A stretch of 8,405 nt of DNA from positions 5,170-13,574 of the forward strand of contig DATC01000082.1 of assembly GCA_002504495.1 (NCBI GenBank). Direction: 5' to 3'. The DNA is from Methanomassiliicoccaceae archaeon UBA537 (GTDB lineage Archaea; Thermoplasmatota; Thermoplasmata; Methanomassiliicoccales; Methanomethylophilaceae). The notes under the pieces were generated by a model. That model did not search any database. It was not told the DNA's origin and saw nothing but the letters and a program-made list of their open reading frames with translations. Positions 1-7,021 of this stretch are shown here, in pieces (the stretch's first letter is position 1; every line of letters begins with the position of its first letter). Both the position numbers and the translations under genes were made by a program.

Positions 1-675
1 CGCAACGGCCGTCCTGCGCCCCTCCGAGGGCGGGACCATGATGTCCTGGGCGCCGTGGATGACCAGAGCCGGAACGGACCGAGGCACCTGCACGTCGCAG
101 AGATCCTCGGAATCCCCTGCCTCCATCTGCATCCTGAGGCCTTCAGGATCGAACATCTCGGAAGGCAGGGGCGCGTCTCTTCCTTGGGATTCGTATCTTC
201 TGAACCTCGCTTCCGTGAGGCAGAACGCGTTGATCGTCCTGAACACGGTGTTTTGGTCGGTTCTGCCCTCGCACAGCGAATCGAACAGGCCGCGCAGAAG
301 ATATCTCGTTCTGGCAGGCCGTTCGAGATAGCTTCCGACGAGGACCATGTCGCGGAACCTGTCCGGATGGACGGTCGCGGCCTTTCTGGCGATGATGGAT
401 CCCATAGACCATCCGATGACGTGGACGCGATCCAGATCGAGCGCATCCATGACGGCGATAGCATCCTCCGCCATGTCCGAGATGCTGAACGCCCCGGAAG
501 ATACCGTGTTCCCGATCCCCCTGTTGTCCATCGATACGGAACGGTATCCGGGGAAGAGCTCCGTAGACCTGGACCAGAAGCCGTGGTCCGCCCCTAGTCC
601 GGAAATGAACAGGATCGCCTCCCCATCTCCCTTCGATTCGCAGTATATCCTCGTCTCGCCGTTCTCCGCATACAC
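1..675 (-). CDS. Alpha/beta hydrolase, N-terminal 225 residues (C-terminus beyond window edge)
   Basis: A serine hydrolase of the alpha/beta fold; the substrate cannot be told. Read from GTG at 675, the protein opens with VYAENGETRIYCESKGDGEA. It then shows the oxyanion-side strand ILFISGLGAD (21-30), the strand and turn SVSMDNRGIG (47-55), the nucleophile elbow GWSMG with Ser90, and the acid strand VIHGAQDIMVP with Asp211. The catalytic His should lie past the window edge. The GTG start is preferred because a TATA-like CTTATACG lies about 24 nt upstream and no ATG occurs in this frame nearby, so the mRNA is probably leaderless. The frame stays open upstream, so the start is inferred. The gene is divergent from apgM. 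Its 22 arginine codons include no CGA. Family confidence is high; function is unknown. Confidence 0.85.
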   Translation of the reverse strand, partial: MYAENGETRIYCESKGDGEAILFISGLGADHGFWSRSTELFPGYRSVSMDNRGIGNTVSSGAFSISDMAEDAIAVMDALDLDRVHVIGWSMGSIIARKAATVHPDRFRDMVLVGSYLERPARTRYLLRGLFDSLCEGRTDQNTVFRTINAFCLTEARFRRYESQGRDAPLPSEMFDPEGLRMQMEAGDSEDLCDVQVPRSVPALVIHGAQDIMVPPSEGRRTAVA

Positions 676-694
676 GCCGTTGCATCCCGGACCA

Positions 695-703
695 CGTATA
701 AGC
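695..703 (-). promoter_or_regulatory. TATA-like promoter of the left alpha/beta hydrolase
   Basis: Read on the minus strand this is GCTTATACG. Its centre is about 24 nt before the GTG at 675, the usual TATA-to-start distance for a leaderless archaeal mRNA. The call rests on spacing and composition alone. Confidence 0.45.
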
Positions 704-728
704 AGGATGCGAGGTCCGTTGACGGCGC

Positions 729-739
729 AAAAAAATACC
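729..739 (+). promoter_or_regulatory. TATA-like promoter of apgM
   Basis: An A-rich run ending ATAC is centred about 27 nt before the apgM ATG at 761. A GGAGG at 752-756 also lies 4 nt before the ATG, so either a leaderless or a very short leadered transcript is possible. Confidence 0.45.
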
Positions 740-760
740 TGCTGTTCCTACGGAGGACGG

Positions 761-2002
761 ATGATCCCGGCTAAGAAGATCCTGATTGTCGTTCTGGACG
801 GTCTCGGCGACCGCGCCTGCGGGCAGTTGAGAGGACTGTCTCCGTTGCAGTTCATCAGGACGCCCAATCTGGACTGGTTCGTCTCCCATGGTATCAACGG
901 GACCTGCGATCCCATCGCTCCCGGAGTCCGCGCCGGAAGCGACATCGCCCATCTGGCGATACTGGGCTACGACCCCCTTGCGACATACACCGGAAGAGGC
1001 GCCTTCGAAGCCATAGGGGCAGGCATGGACATACAGCCCGGCGATGTCGCATTCAGGTGCAATTTCGCCACGGTCCATGACGATGGCACCATCGTCGATC
1101 GCAGAGCCGGGCGGATCAGGCCTCCGGAGACGGAGCAGCTGGCAGAGCTGGTCGACGGGATAGAGATCGACGGGGTCGTATGCAATGTCAGGGCCAGCAC
1201 CGAATACAGGGCGGCGTTGGTTCTGAACGGGGACGGGCTGTCTCCTCACGTCTCCGATATAGATACGCCGGCCGGATCCTGCATCGAGCCATGCAGGCCC
1301 TTGGACGAATCGGATGAGGCCGAGTTCACAGCTCATATCGTGAACTCCTTCCTTGAGGAGGCCCGTTCGAGGCTGAAAGGCAGCGTCATCAATCGGAAGC
1401 GCATCGCATCGGGCCTTCTTCCCGCCGATATGCTGCTTCCCAGAGGACCGAGCGGCTTCCCATCGATAGAGCAGTTTCCAGAGAAGCATTCCATGAAGGC
1501 CACATGCGTCGCCGCTGTGGGAGTCGTCAAGGGAGTATGCGGCGTCTGCGGCCTGGACATCTATCCTCTTCCGGGCGCATGCGATGGATCCCTCGATTCG
1601 GACCTCAGCTCCAAGATGAGGAGCGCCCTCGATGCTCTGGAGGAATACGATTTCGTCCTGGTCAACATCAAGGCGGGAGATGTCGCGGGTCATATGGGGG
1701 ATGTCAAGGCGAAGGCGGAGGTCATCAAGAGGATCGATGCCGCCATGGGGATCGTAAGAGGGGGGATGCCCTCGGATCTAGTTGTCGCCATCACATGCGA
1801 TCATTGCACCCCGTGCTCTCTGATGGACCATAGCGGGGACTCCGTGCCCGTGACGTTCTATACCGAGGGGCTCATCCGTGACGATGCGACGGAGTTCAGC
1901 GAGATCGGATGCGCGAGGGGCATGGTCGGCAGGATCAGGTCCTCCGATATCGTTCCCATATGCCTCGATCTCTCCAACCGCGTATCGAAGATCGGATCGC
2001 GA
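761..2002 (+). CDS. apgM: Archaeal-type 2,3-bisphosphoglycerate-independent phosphoglycerate mutase, ending at CGA
   Basis: Interconverts 3- and 2-phosphoglycerate in glycolysis/gluconeogenesis (cytosolic, alkaline-phosphatase superfamily, two metal ions). The start MIPAKKILIVVLDGLGDR carries the metal ligand Asp13. PGVRAGSDIAHLAILGYDP carries the expected active-site Ser60. The C-terminal metal-site motifs are KAGDVAGHMGD, ITCDHCTPC and DHSGDSVPV. The ATG at 761 follows GGAGG by 4 nt. The family ends with a segment like DLMGRAKKFGA; here it is LDLSNRVSKIGS, after which a stop is expected. The next codon is CGA (2000-2002), not a standard stop, and the frame stays open to 2380 across the antisense of the pilin-like gene. 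With CGA as the end the protein is 413 residues, normal for ApgM; otherwise it has an atypical 126-residue tail. None of its 26 internal Arg codons is CGA. Confidence 0.93.
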
Positions 2003-2007
2003 TCCGA
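1992..2007. repeat. 16-nt perfect palindrome at the convergent ends of apgM and the second pilin-like gene
   Basis: TCGGATCGCGATCCGA is identical on both strands. The two convergent frames are codon-aligned through it, so each strand reads GGA TCG CGA TCC. Both genes are expected to end here, and their CGA codons overlap in the central TCGCGA (1997-2002). It could also form a hairpin in either transcript, but no T-run follows. Confidence 0.8.
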
Positions 2008-2443
2008 GCATCACAAGCACCATCAGCGATCCCCCCGTGGACACCGAGTACGTTCCTGTGGCGGAATCCCTCGCCGCTTCCACCGGATCTCCGAACTCTC
2101 CGCGATGGGCGACCCCTCCGATGTCCGTGTATTCCACGGTCATGCCGCACCGATGTCCGCCAGACCATTCTGCAAGGAGATCGTCCGCGTATCCTTTGAT
2201 CAGCGGCTCCTCCCTGATCGTGGACAGCGCCAGAAGATCGGTGATGCGCACCAGCGTGTCGTCTCCCTCGGTCAGGTCGGACATCCTGACCATGGTCGAT
2301 TCCAGTACGGTCAGCATCTCGGACGGTTCGGAGGAATCTTCAGGCGAATCCGCATGGAGCAGCCCCAGGATCGAGCATGATGCGAAAACGATGACTATGA
2401 AGATCATAGCGTCCGTCAACGCCAGAAATCCTTCGCGGTTCAT
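1997..2443 (-). CDS. Small pilin-like membrane protein 2, ending at CGA
   Basis: Unassigned small membrane-anchored protein of 148 residues. Residues 1-5 are MNREG, followed by an uncharged membrane segment (FLALTDAMIFIVIVFASCS, about 6-24) and an acidic extracytoplasmic domain. This resembles a minor archaeal type IV pilin or pseudopilin, but the usual Glu five residues after the cleavage site is replaced by Thr-Asp. The ATG at 2443 overlaps the TGA of the upstream gene as ATGA, so the pair is translationally coupled; an ATG at 2449 is the alternative start. The frame has no standard stop until 1778, deep inside apgM. The last plausible strand is STGGSLMVLVMLGS, like the end of its partner (PGFFTVTLCG), followed at once by CGA (1999-1997) and again by CGA at 1987-1985. 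Its 7 internal Arg codons include no CGA. The family is not certain. Confidence 0.7.
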
Positions 2444-2841
2444 CCGCATAGCGTCACCGTGAAGAATCCGGGCACGCATCTGCCGTCGTCGGCAGGCACC
2501 ATGTTCATGAACACGCAGGAGGAGATGGGGACTTCCACATCACCTATACTCACATCCTCCGGTTCGGCGCAGAACGGTCCGGGCACATGCACCGAGACCG
2601 AAGCACCGGACAGGCCGTTGGAATCCAGATACCCGGCAAGATAATCTATGAAGGAAGGGGAGAAGCGTTCGTTCTCGATCACGCCGGTGAATCTGGCCGA
2701 ATCCAACGTGTCGCCGGGATCGATCTGATCGACGGAGATCCCTGCGACCATCCCCATGAACGCCGTCAGGACGACGGTCACGGCCATCAGGGCGATCATG
2801 GATTCCATGAAGTCCATGCCGCCGCAGCAGTCTGCATTCAT
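2440..2841 (-). CDS. Small type IV pilin-like protein 1
   Basis: A 133-residue protein starting MNADCCGGMDFMESMIALMA. A short leader ending in Gly is followed by MDFME, with Glu at position +5, and a hydrophobic helix (about residues 13-34). This is the layout of archaeal class III (prepilin-peptidase) signals. The remainder is a small domain with four Cys residues that ends PGFFTVTLCG before TGA. The ATG at 2841 is chosen over in-frame ATGs at 2862 and 2850 because the TATA box at 2863-2873 is centred 26-27 nt upstream; the farther ATGs would lie too close to it. It is the first gene of a two-gene operon with the downstream pilin-like gene (4-nt overlap). It may be a minor pilin or surface-appendage subunit, but no assembly ATPase or peptidase is in view. 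The two Cys just before the cleavage region are unusual. Confidence 0.75.
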   Translation of the reverse strand: MNADCCGGMDFMESMIALMAVTVVLTAFMGMVAGISVDQIDPGDTLDSARFTGVIENERFSPSFIDYLAGYLDSNGLSGASVSVHVPGPFCAEPEDVSIGDVEVPISSCVFMNMVPADDGRCVPGFFTVTLCG

Positions 2842-2862
2842 GGAATCCATCTGCACGGGCAT

Positions 2863-2873
2863 GGTATATAACC
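2863..2873 (-). promoter_or_regulatory. TATA box of the pilin-like operon
   Basis: On the minus strand this is GGTTATATACC, a strong archaeal TATA box about 26 nt before the ATG at 2841. It lies between the inferred end of the U32 gene (2894) and pilin 1. If the U32 frame really continued to 2540, this promoter would be inside it. Confidence 0.7.
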
Positions 2874-2893
2874 ATGCGTCGTGCGCGTCGCGA

Positions 2894-4807
2894 TCGCTCC
2901 TTGCGAAGTCCTTTCTTGTAGAGGGTGTCCGTGAAGCTGCCTCCGCACATCTGGAGGATCTTCTCTCTGAGCGCGGGATCGGGCTTCCGCGAATACGATG
3001 CGACGGCCTTCGCCAACTGGAGAGGACGCTTCCTGACGTCTATGCCGATGGACGACACCCCGGAGCCTCCGAGCTCGTCGATGCTGTCGAGAAGGAACAG
3101 ATCCGTCGAATTCAAGAGCCTGGAGAATCCGCGGGCATCCTCATAGGTGGGGAACACCCTGCCGTCGTCATCCTCGATGGAGCCGTTGCCCAGTCCAGGA
3201 TCGCGGGAGTACATGAGCTCGGTCCTTCCGAACGCCATGACCTCGGTCCTGCAGGGATATCTGGCGACCAGATCGGACACCTCGTTCCTCGACAGCTCGA
3301 CCGAGAGCGTGGTCTGATAGACGTCCGAGGGGAATCTGGAATTGAACGCGTTCATGACGGAGGATGCGTACACGCGCCTTCCCTTGAATCTGCGGAGCTG
3401 CGAGGGGTTGGATACCATCACAGGTCCGTCGAAGCACGCGGAATCCTCGCAGTCGAACCGCGGAAGGATGGCGACGCATTCCTTGCCGGAGGTCCTGCAT
3501 ATCTCCGCCGCCTCATCCAAGCGGGGCCCGTACTCGAAGCAGATCCTGTCGGCGCAGGGAAGCACCGATTCCAGGACCTTGATGCCGCTGACGTAGAACG
3601 ATCTGTCGGGATTCCTGCGGGAGACCGGTCTGCGGGGAGGAACGGCGTCCCCGGAATTGTGGCGGGATGTGTTGCCGGTGAGCTTCGGAGCCCTTCCTAT
3701 GAGGTTCTTTATCTCGTCGATGCGGGGGTCGTAGGTCCTGTAGATGTCGTATGTGCCGTCTTGGATCTTGAACGGTACGGCCACAGGGTCGAGGTCCGCG
3801 ATCTTGAATCCTCCGATCTTGCGGTCCTTGTCGAAGATGGAGATGCCGTCCTTCCTTCCGATCGGATCGCAGAAGTCCATCTTCACGAGCTTCTGGTCCC
3901 GTATCTCCGCGGTTCCGAGCCTGAATCCGCGGTTGTCCGGGAACAGCGGCTGCACGAGGGAGACGACCCCGTCCAGATATCCGTGCGACACTCCGCGGTT
4001 GAACACGGTCCTCAGAAGGGCGAGGGTCTCTTCGTACTCCCCTCCCGTATCCCCCTTCTCGGCCATGGAATAGACCTTGGTGGACAGGTAGGCGTAGGCG
4101 GGAGAGCGCATGCGCCCCTCGATCTTCAGCGAATCGACGCCGATCGACCTGAGCTCGGATATCCTGTCGGCGGCGAAGAGGTCGGCGCAGCTCAGAACGA
4201 ATCCGCTGCTTCCGTCACGCGAGTACCTCTTCCTGCAGGGCTGGGCGCACGAGCCGCGGTTGCCGCTCCTTCCGCCCATGTGGCTGGACATGAGGCATCC
4301 GCCCGACATGCAGTAGCAGAGGGCCCCCTGGACGAAGACCTCCGTCTCGATAGGAGAATCGGGAACGATGCGCGACAGCTCCTCCAAGGTCAGCTCTCTG
4401 GCCAGCACGGCCCTCTGGAGTCCGTGCTCCTCGCACCATTCCAGTCCTTCGACGGAATGGATCTGCATCTGTGTCGATGCATGCTTGGGGATATCGATCC
4501 CGGAGACGGCATCCAGCAGCCCGAGGTCCTGGATGAGGACCGCGTCCGCATCGATGTCGCGGAGGAATCTGACGAACGCCTTGGCCTCGTCGAGCTCCCT
4601 GTTGTAGATGGATGTGTTGACGGCGACATGCACCTTCACGCCGCGGTCGTGGGCGTATGCGACGGCTCCTTCGAGCTCTCTGTCGGTGAAGTTCCCGGCG
4701 AAGGCACGGGCGCCGAAGCTCTTGCCGGCCAGATACACGGCACCGCAGCCGCCTTTGATGGAAGCCGCCAGACCTTCTGGGGTTCCGGCAGGCGAGAGTA
4801 TCTCCAT
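2894..4807 (-). CDS. Peptidase U32 family protein (RlhA/TrhP-like), ending at CGA
   Basis: A member of the U32 family. Characterised bacterial relatives act in RNA hydroxylation (RlhA on 23S rRNA, TrhP on tRNA U34) rather than only as proteases, so an RNA-modification role is plausible here. The start MEILSPAGTPEGLAASIKGG is the classic N-terminus. The U32 signature spans 155-173 (ETEVFVQGALCYCMSGGCL), followed by GSCAQPC; the conserved cysteines are 164, 166, 171, 187 and 191. A middle barrel-like domain and a second U32-like C-terminal half follow. The ATG at 4807 lies about 24 nt after a TATA box, indicating a leaderless mRNA. The protein ends about SFTDTLYKKGLRKE. The next codons include CGA at 2896-2894, 2890-2888 and 2881-2879, but no standard stop appears until 2540. 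With the first CGA as end it has 637 residues. None of its 56 Arg codons is CGA. Confidence 0.9.
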
Positions 4808-4827
4808 GGCATCCCCATCTGGTTCAC

Positions 4828-4836
4828 CTATAAAGA
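4828..4836 (-). promoter_or_regulatory. TATA box of the U32 gene
   Basis: On the minus strand this reads TCTTTATAG and is centred about 24 nt before the ATG at 4807. This spacing selects MEILSPAG as the N-terminus over the upstream in-frame ATG at 4855. Confidence 0.6.
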
Positions 4837-4860
4837 ACATCGAGCGAGGGGACAAGCCAA

Positions 4861-4870
4861 TTGTTATCTA
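4861..4870 (+). promoter_or_regulatory. TATA-like promoter of aspS
   Basis: TTGTTATCTA is centred about 27 nt before the aspS ATG at 4893, in the 85-nt divergent spacer shared with the U32 gene. No Shine-Dalgarno sequence is obvious, so a leaderless mRNA is likely. This is a weak TATA match. Confidence 0.4.
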
Positions 4871-4892
4871 CATCGCGACCTTCCGTGAAAGC

Positions 4893-6197
4893 ATGACCAT
4901 TGTGAAGAGGTCGACCGACATATCGGTCGGCGACGGGATCGTATCCGTCGGCGGATGGGTCCAGGACATCAGGAATCTCGGCGGAATCTCGTTCATCACC
5001 ATGCGCGACAACGGCGGTCTCTATCAGATCACCATGCCGAAGAAGAAGATCGATCCGGAGCTCTTCTCCATGCTCACTGGACTCTCCCGTGAATCCGTGA
5101 TCTCTCTGAAGGGCGAGGTGAAGGAGAGCAACCAGACGGCCACAGGATGGGAGATAATCCCGATTTCGGCCGAGGTCATCTCCCAGGCCGCCGTCCCGCT
5201 GCCTCTGGGCGTCGTGGACAAGGTGAACGTGGAGATGGACACCAGGCTCAACCACAGGTTCATGGATGTCAGGAAGCCCGAGATAAGGGCCATCTTCGAA
5301 TTGAAATCGCTCATGATGGAGCTGATCGAGGAGGCCGTCCGCTCCGAGCGGTTCACGCAGGTCTTCACTCCGAAGATCGGAGCCGCCGGTGCCGAAGGAG
5401 GCGCCGAGCTGTTCAGGGTCCAGTACTTCGACAAGCCCGCGTATCTCGCGCAGTCCCCACAGCTGTACAAGCAGATCCTGATGTCCACCGGACTCGATCG
5501 CGTCTTCGAGATCGGTCCGGCGTTCCGTGCCGAGCAGTCCAATACCAACCGCCATGTGACCGAGTTCATCTCCTTCGACGGCGAGATGTCATGGATCGAG
5601 AACGAGGAGGAGGTCATGGCGATGATCGAGGAGATCGTGGATCATGTCCTCACAGGCTTGAAGGAGAGGGGTGCCGCCCAGCTCGCGGCAATAGGCAAGG
5701 AGATCGTCGTTCCTCCCAGGCCGTATCCCATCCTCACCTACGCGGAATGCCTCAGGATCGCCCAGGACGCCGGACTTCCTCTGAAAGATGGGGACGATCT
5801 CGGAACCGAGGGGGAGAAGGCCGTAGGAGAGGTCATGTGCGCCAAGGGACAGGACCTCTATTTCATAGCGGAGTATCCGGAGGAGGCCAAGCCGTTCTAT
5901 ATCATGGAGAAGGACGGCACCCCCTACTCGTTCAGCTTCGACCTGGACTATCGCGGCCAGGAGATATGCTCCGGAGGCCAGAGGGAGCACAGGTACGACC
6001 GCCTCGTCGCCAGGATGGAGAAGAAAGGTCTCGATCCGGCAGATTTCGGATTCTATCTGGAGTCCTTCAGATATGGCATGCCTCCTCATGGAGGATGGGG
6101 CATCGGCGTGGAGAGGCTGCTCGAGAAGGCGCTGGACCTCCCAAACATCAGAGAGGTCATCCTGTTCCCCCGCGATCCTTCCAGACTCTCTCCCTGA
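4893..6197 (+). CDS. aspS: Aspartyl-tRNA synthetase, archaeal type
   Basis: A class II synthetase that charges tRNA-Asp with aspartate; many archaeal forms also charge tRNA-Asn, and I cannot decide that here. The N-terminal OB-fold anticodon-binding domain includes VGGWVQDIRNLGGISFITMRD. The catalytic core carries motif 2 at about 205-234 (FEIGPAFRAEQSNTNRHVTE) and motif 3 at about 400-434, with GIGVERLLEKAL and the typical terminus NIREVILFPRDPSRLSP. Its 434 residues are the normal archaeal length, without the bacterial insertion domain. The start MTIVKRSTDISVGDGI follows a TATA-like element. It ends with an ordinary TGA followed by a hairpin. It is divergent from the U32 gene. All 27 Arg codons avoid CGA, with AGG favoured. 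Confidence 0.97.
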   Translation: MTIVKRSTDISVGDGIVSVGGWVQDIRNLGGISFITMRDNGGLYQITMPKKKIDPELFSMLTGLSRESVISLKGEVKESNQTATGWEIIPISAEVISQAAVPLPLGVVDKVNVEMDTRLNHRFMDVRKPEIRAIFELKSLMMELIEEAVRSERFTQVFTPKIGAAGAEGGAELFRVQYFDKPAYLAQSPQLYKQILMSTGLDRVFEIGPAFRAEQSNTNRHVTEFISFDGEMSWIENEEEVMAMIEEIVDHVLTGLKERGAAQLAAIGKEIVVPPRPYPILTYAECLRIAQDAGLPLKDGDDLGTEGEKAVGEVMCAKGQDLYFIAEYPEEAKPFYIMEKDGTPYSFSFDLDYRGQEICSGGQREHRYDRLVARMEKKGLDPADFGFYLESFRYGMPPHGGWGIGVERLLEKALDLPNIREVILFPRDPSRLSP

Positions 6198-6203
6198 AAC
6201 CGT

Positions 6204-6227
6204 CGGAGGGGGCTCGCGCCTCCTCCG
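6204..6227 (+). terminator. Hairpin after aspS
   Basis: CGGAGGGGG pairs with CCTCCTCCG (one G-T wobble) around a CTCGCG loop, starting 6 nt after the aspS TGA. A weakly T-rich stretch follows farther on (ATTTCATCATTCC). It probably marks the 3' end of the aspS transcript. Confidence 0.5.
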
Positions 6228-6250
6228 TCCAAACGATTTCATCATTCCTA

Positions 6251-6261
6251 ACTTTTAAATC
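6251..6261 (+). promoter_or_regulatory. TATA box of the TAG-containing hydrolase
   Basis: ACTTTTAAATC is centred about 28 nt before the ATG at 6285. This supports the upstream start MRVTTNGISVY, whose reading frame then meets TAG at codon 12. Confidence 0.55.
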
Positions 6262-6284
6262 GAATATCGGTTCATTCTCGAACG

Positions 6285-6995
6285 ATGAGGGTTACCACCA
6301 ACGGGATCTCCGTCTACTAGAAGATTAGGGCGAAGAAGAAGCACTCGCCCCCGCTCATAATGCTTCACGGCAATTGCGAGGACCATACGATCTTCGACCG
6401 TGCCGTGGATTATCTGGAGCAGGTGTTCACCGTCTATCTCCCGGACACCCGCGGTCACGGTCAGAGCTCGCCTCCGCTGAACGGGGAGTACCATTATTCG
6501 GACATGGCCGACGATCTCTACGATTTCATCAGGAAGCTGGAGATCGACAAGCCGATCATCTGCGGATTCAGCGACGGCGCGATAACGGCCATGCTCATGA
6601 CGATGGCTCATCCGGAGATACCTTCCAGGCTGTTCCTCTGCGGACCCAATCTGTCCCCTGATTCGTTGAAGGGCGTCGGCATGGCGTGGACAAAGCTGAG
6701 GCACGGGGGCGATCCGCGCGTCCGCATGATGCTGGTCGAACCCAGTATCGACCCTGCCGATCTCGGTGTAATCTCATGCCCGGTATCGGTAATCGCGGGA
6801 AGCAGGGACTGCATCCGCAAGGAAGAGCTCCGGCTCATCGCTGATTCGGTTCCGAACGGCACGCTCTGCATCATGAAGAGGGCCGATCACTCGAACTACG
6901 TCGTGAAGAGCACTAGGATCGTGGATCCGATCTTCAAAGATACGGGTATCGATATCAGCGACGTCCACGTCGTCTACGGGTTCAAGCACGATCGA
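6285..6995 (+). CDS. Alpha/beta hydrolase with in-frame TAG (codon 12), ending at CGA
   Basis: A serine hydrolase of unknown substrate, 236 residues if TAG is read as an amino acid and CGA ends the frame. The N-terminus MRVTTNGISVY-(TAG)-KIRAKKKH matches the first strands of this family, where a Tyr or similar residue often follows the NG-I-x-Y motif. Then come PPLIMLHGN (oxyanion strand, 22-30), PDTRGHG, the nucleophile elbow GFSDG (Ser96), IAGSRD (Asp175) and RADHSNY (His202), a complete triad. The TATA box sits at leaderless distance from this ATG. Starting instead at the ATG at 6360 would remove the first strands. The C-terminus is YGFKHD, then CGA (6993-6995), then a G/C hairpin; no standard stop separates it from hjc, which is in the same frame 66 nt on. 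Its 14 Arg codons contain no CGA. A pseudogene is the alternative for the TAG. Confidence 0.8.
6318..6320 (+). other. In-frame TAG, candidate pyrrolysine codon
   Basis: Codon 12 of the hydrolase is TAG, with conserved family sequence on both sides in the same frame. No supported gene here uses TAG as its stop. Methanomassiliicoccales are known to encode pyrrolysine, so readthrough is plausible. A nonsense mutation of TAC or TAT (Tyr) is the alternative. No PYLIS-type structure was sought or is required. Confidence 0.55.
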
Positions 6996-7015
6996 GGGGG
7001 TTTTCACCGACCCCC
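6996..7015 (+). terminator. Hairpin immediately after the CGA end of the hydrolase
   Basis: GGGGGT pairs with ACCCCC around the 8-nt loop TTTCACCG. It begins at the base right after CGA 6993-6995. There is no T-run directly downstream, so a role in termination or mRNA 3'-end stability is inferred from position only. A second in-frame CGA lies at 7008-7010 inside it. Confidence 0.45.
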
Positions 7016-7021
7016 CGGTCT

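Noticed and set aside
143..1693. Long minus-strand open frame opposite apgM and overlapping the left hydrolase in another frame
   Set aside because: Both underlying genes carry clear catalytic motifs. This frame is Arg/Gly-rich shadow.
1778..1996. C-terminal extension of pilin-like protein 2 to the TGA at 1778
   Set aside because: It is the exact antisense of the conserved ApgM C-terminal active-site region, in codon-aligned frame, where long antisense open frames arise easily in GC-rich DNA.
347..2380. One 677-codon plus-strand open frame
   Set aside because: Only 761-2002 encodes ApgM. The part before it is antisense to the left hydrolase and the part after it is antisense to pilin 2. Neither flank looks like protein-family sequence.
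2540..2893. C-terminal extension of the U32 protein to 2540
   Set aside because: It crosses a strong TATA box and the whole start region of pilin 1 in another frame. Its composition (runs of Arg, His, Gly) is unlike the U32 domain.
2890..2897. GCGATCGC octamer (a HIP1-like palindrome)
   Set aside because: It is the only copy I noticed; this octamer arises from the clustered CGA/TCG codons at the end of the U32 gene rather than from a dispersed repeat.
2756..4888. Long plus-strand open frame opposite the U32 gene
   Set aside because: It is antisense to a gene with a full U32 signature, and its translation shows no recognisable domain.
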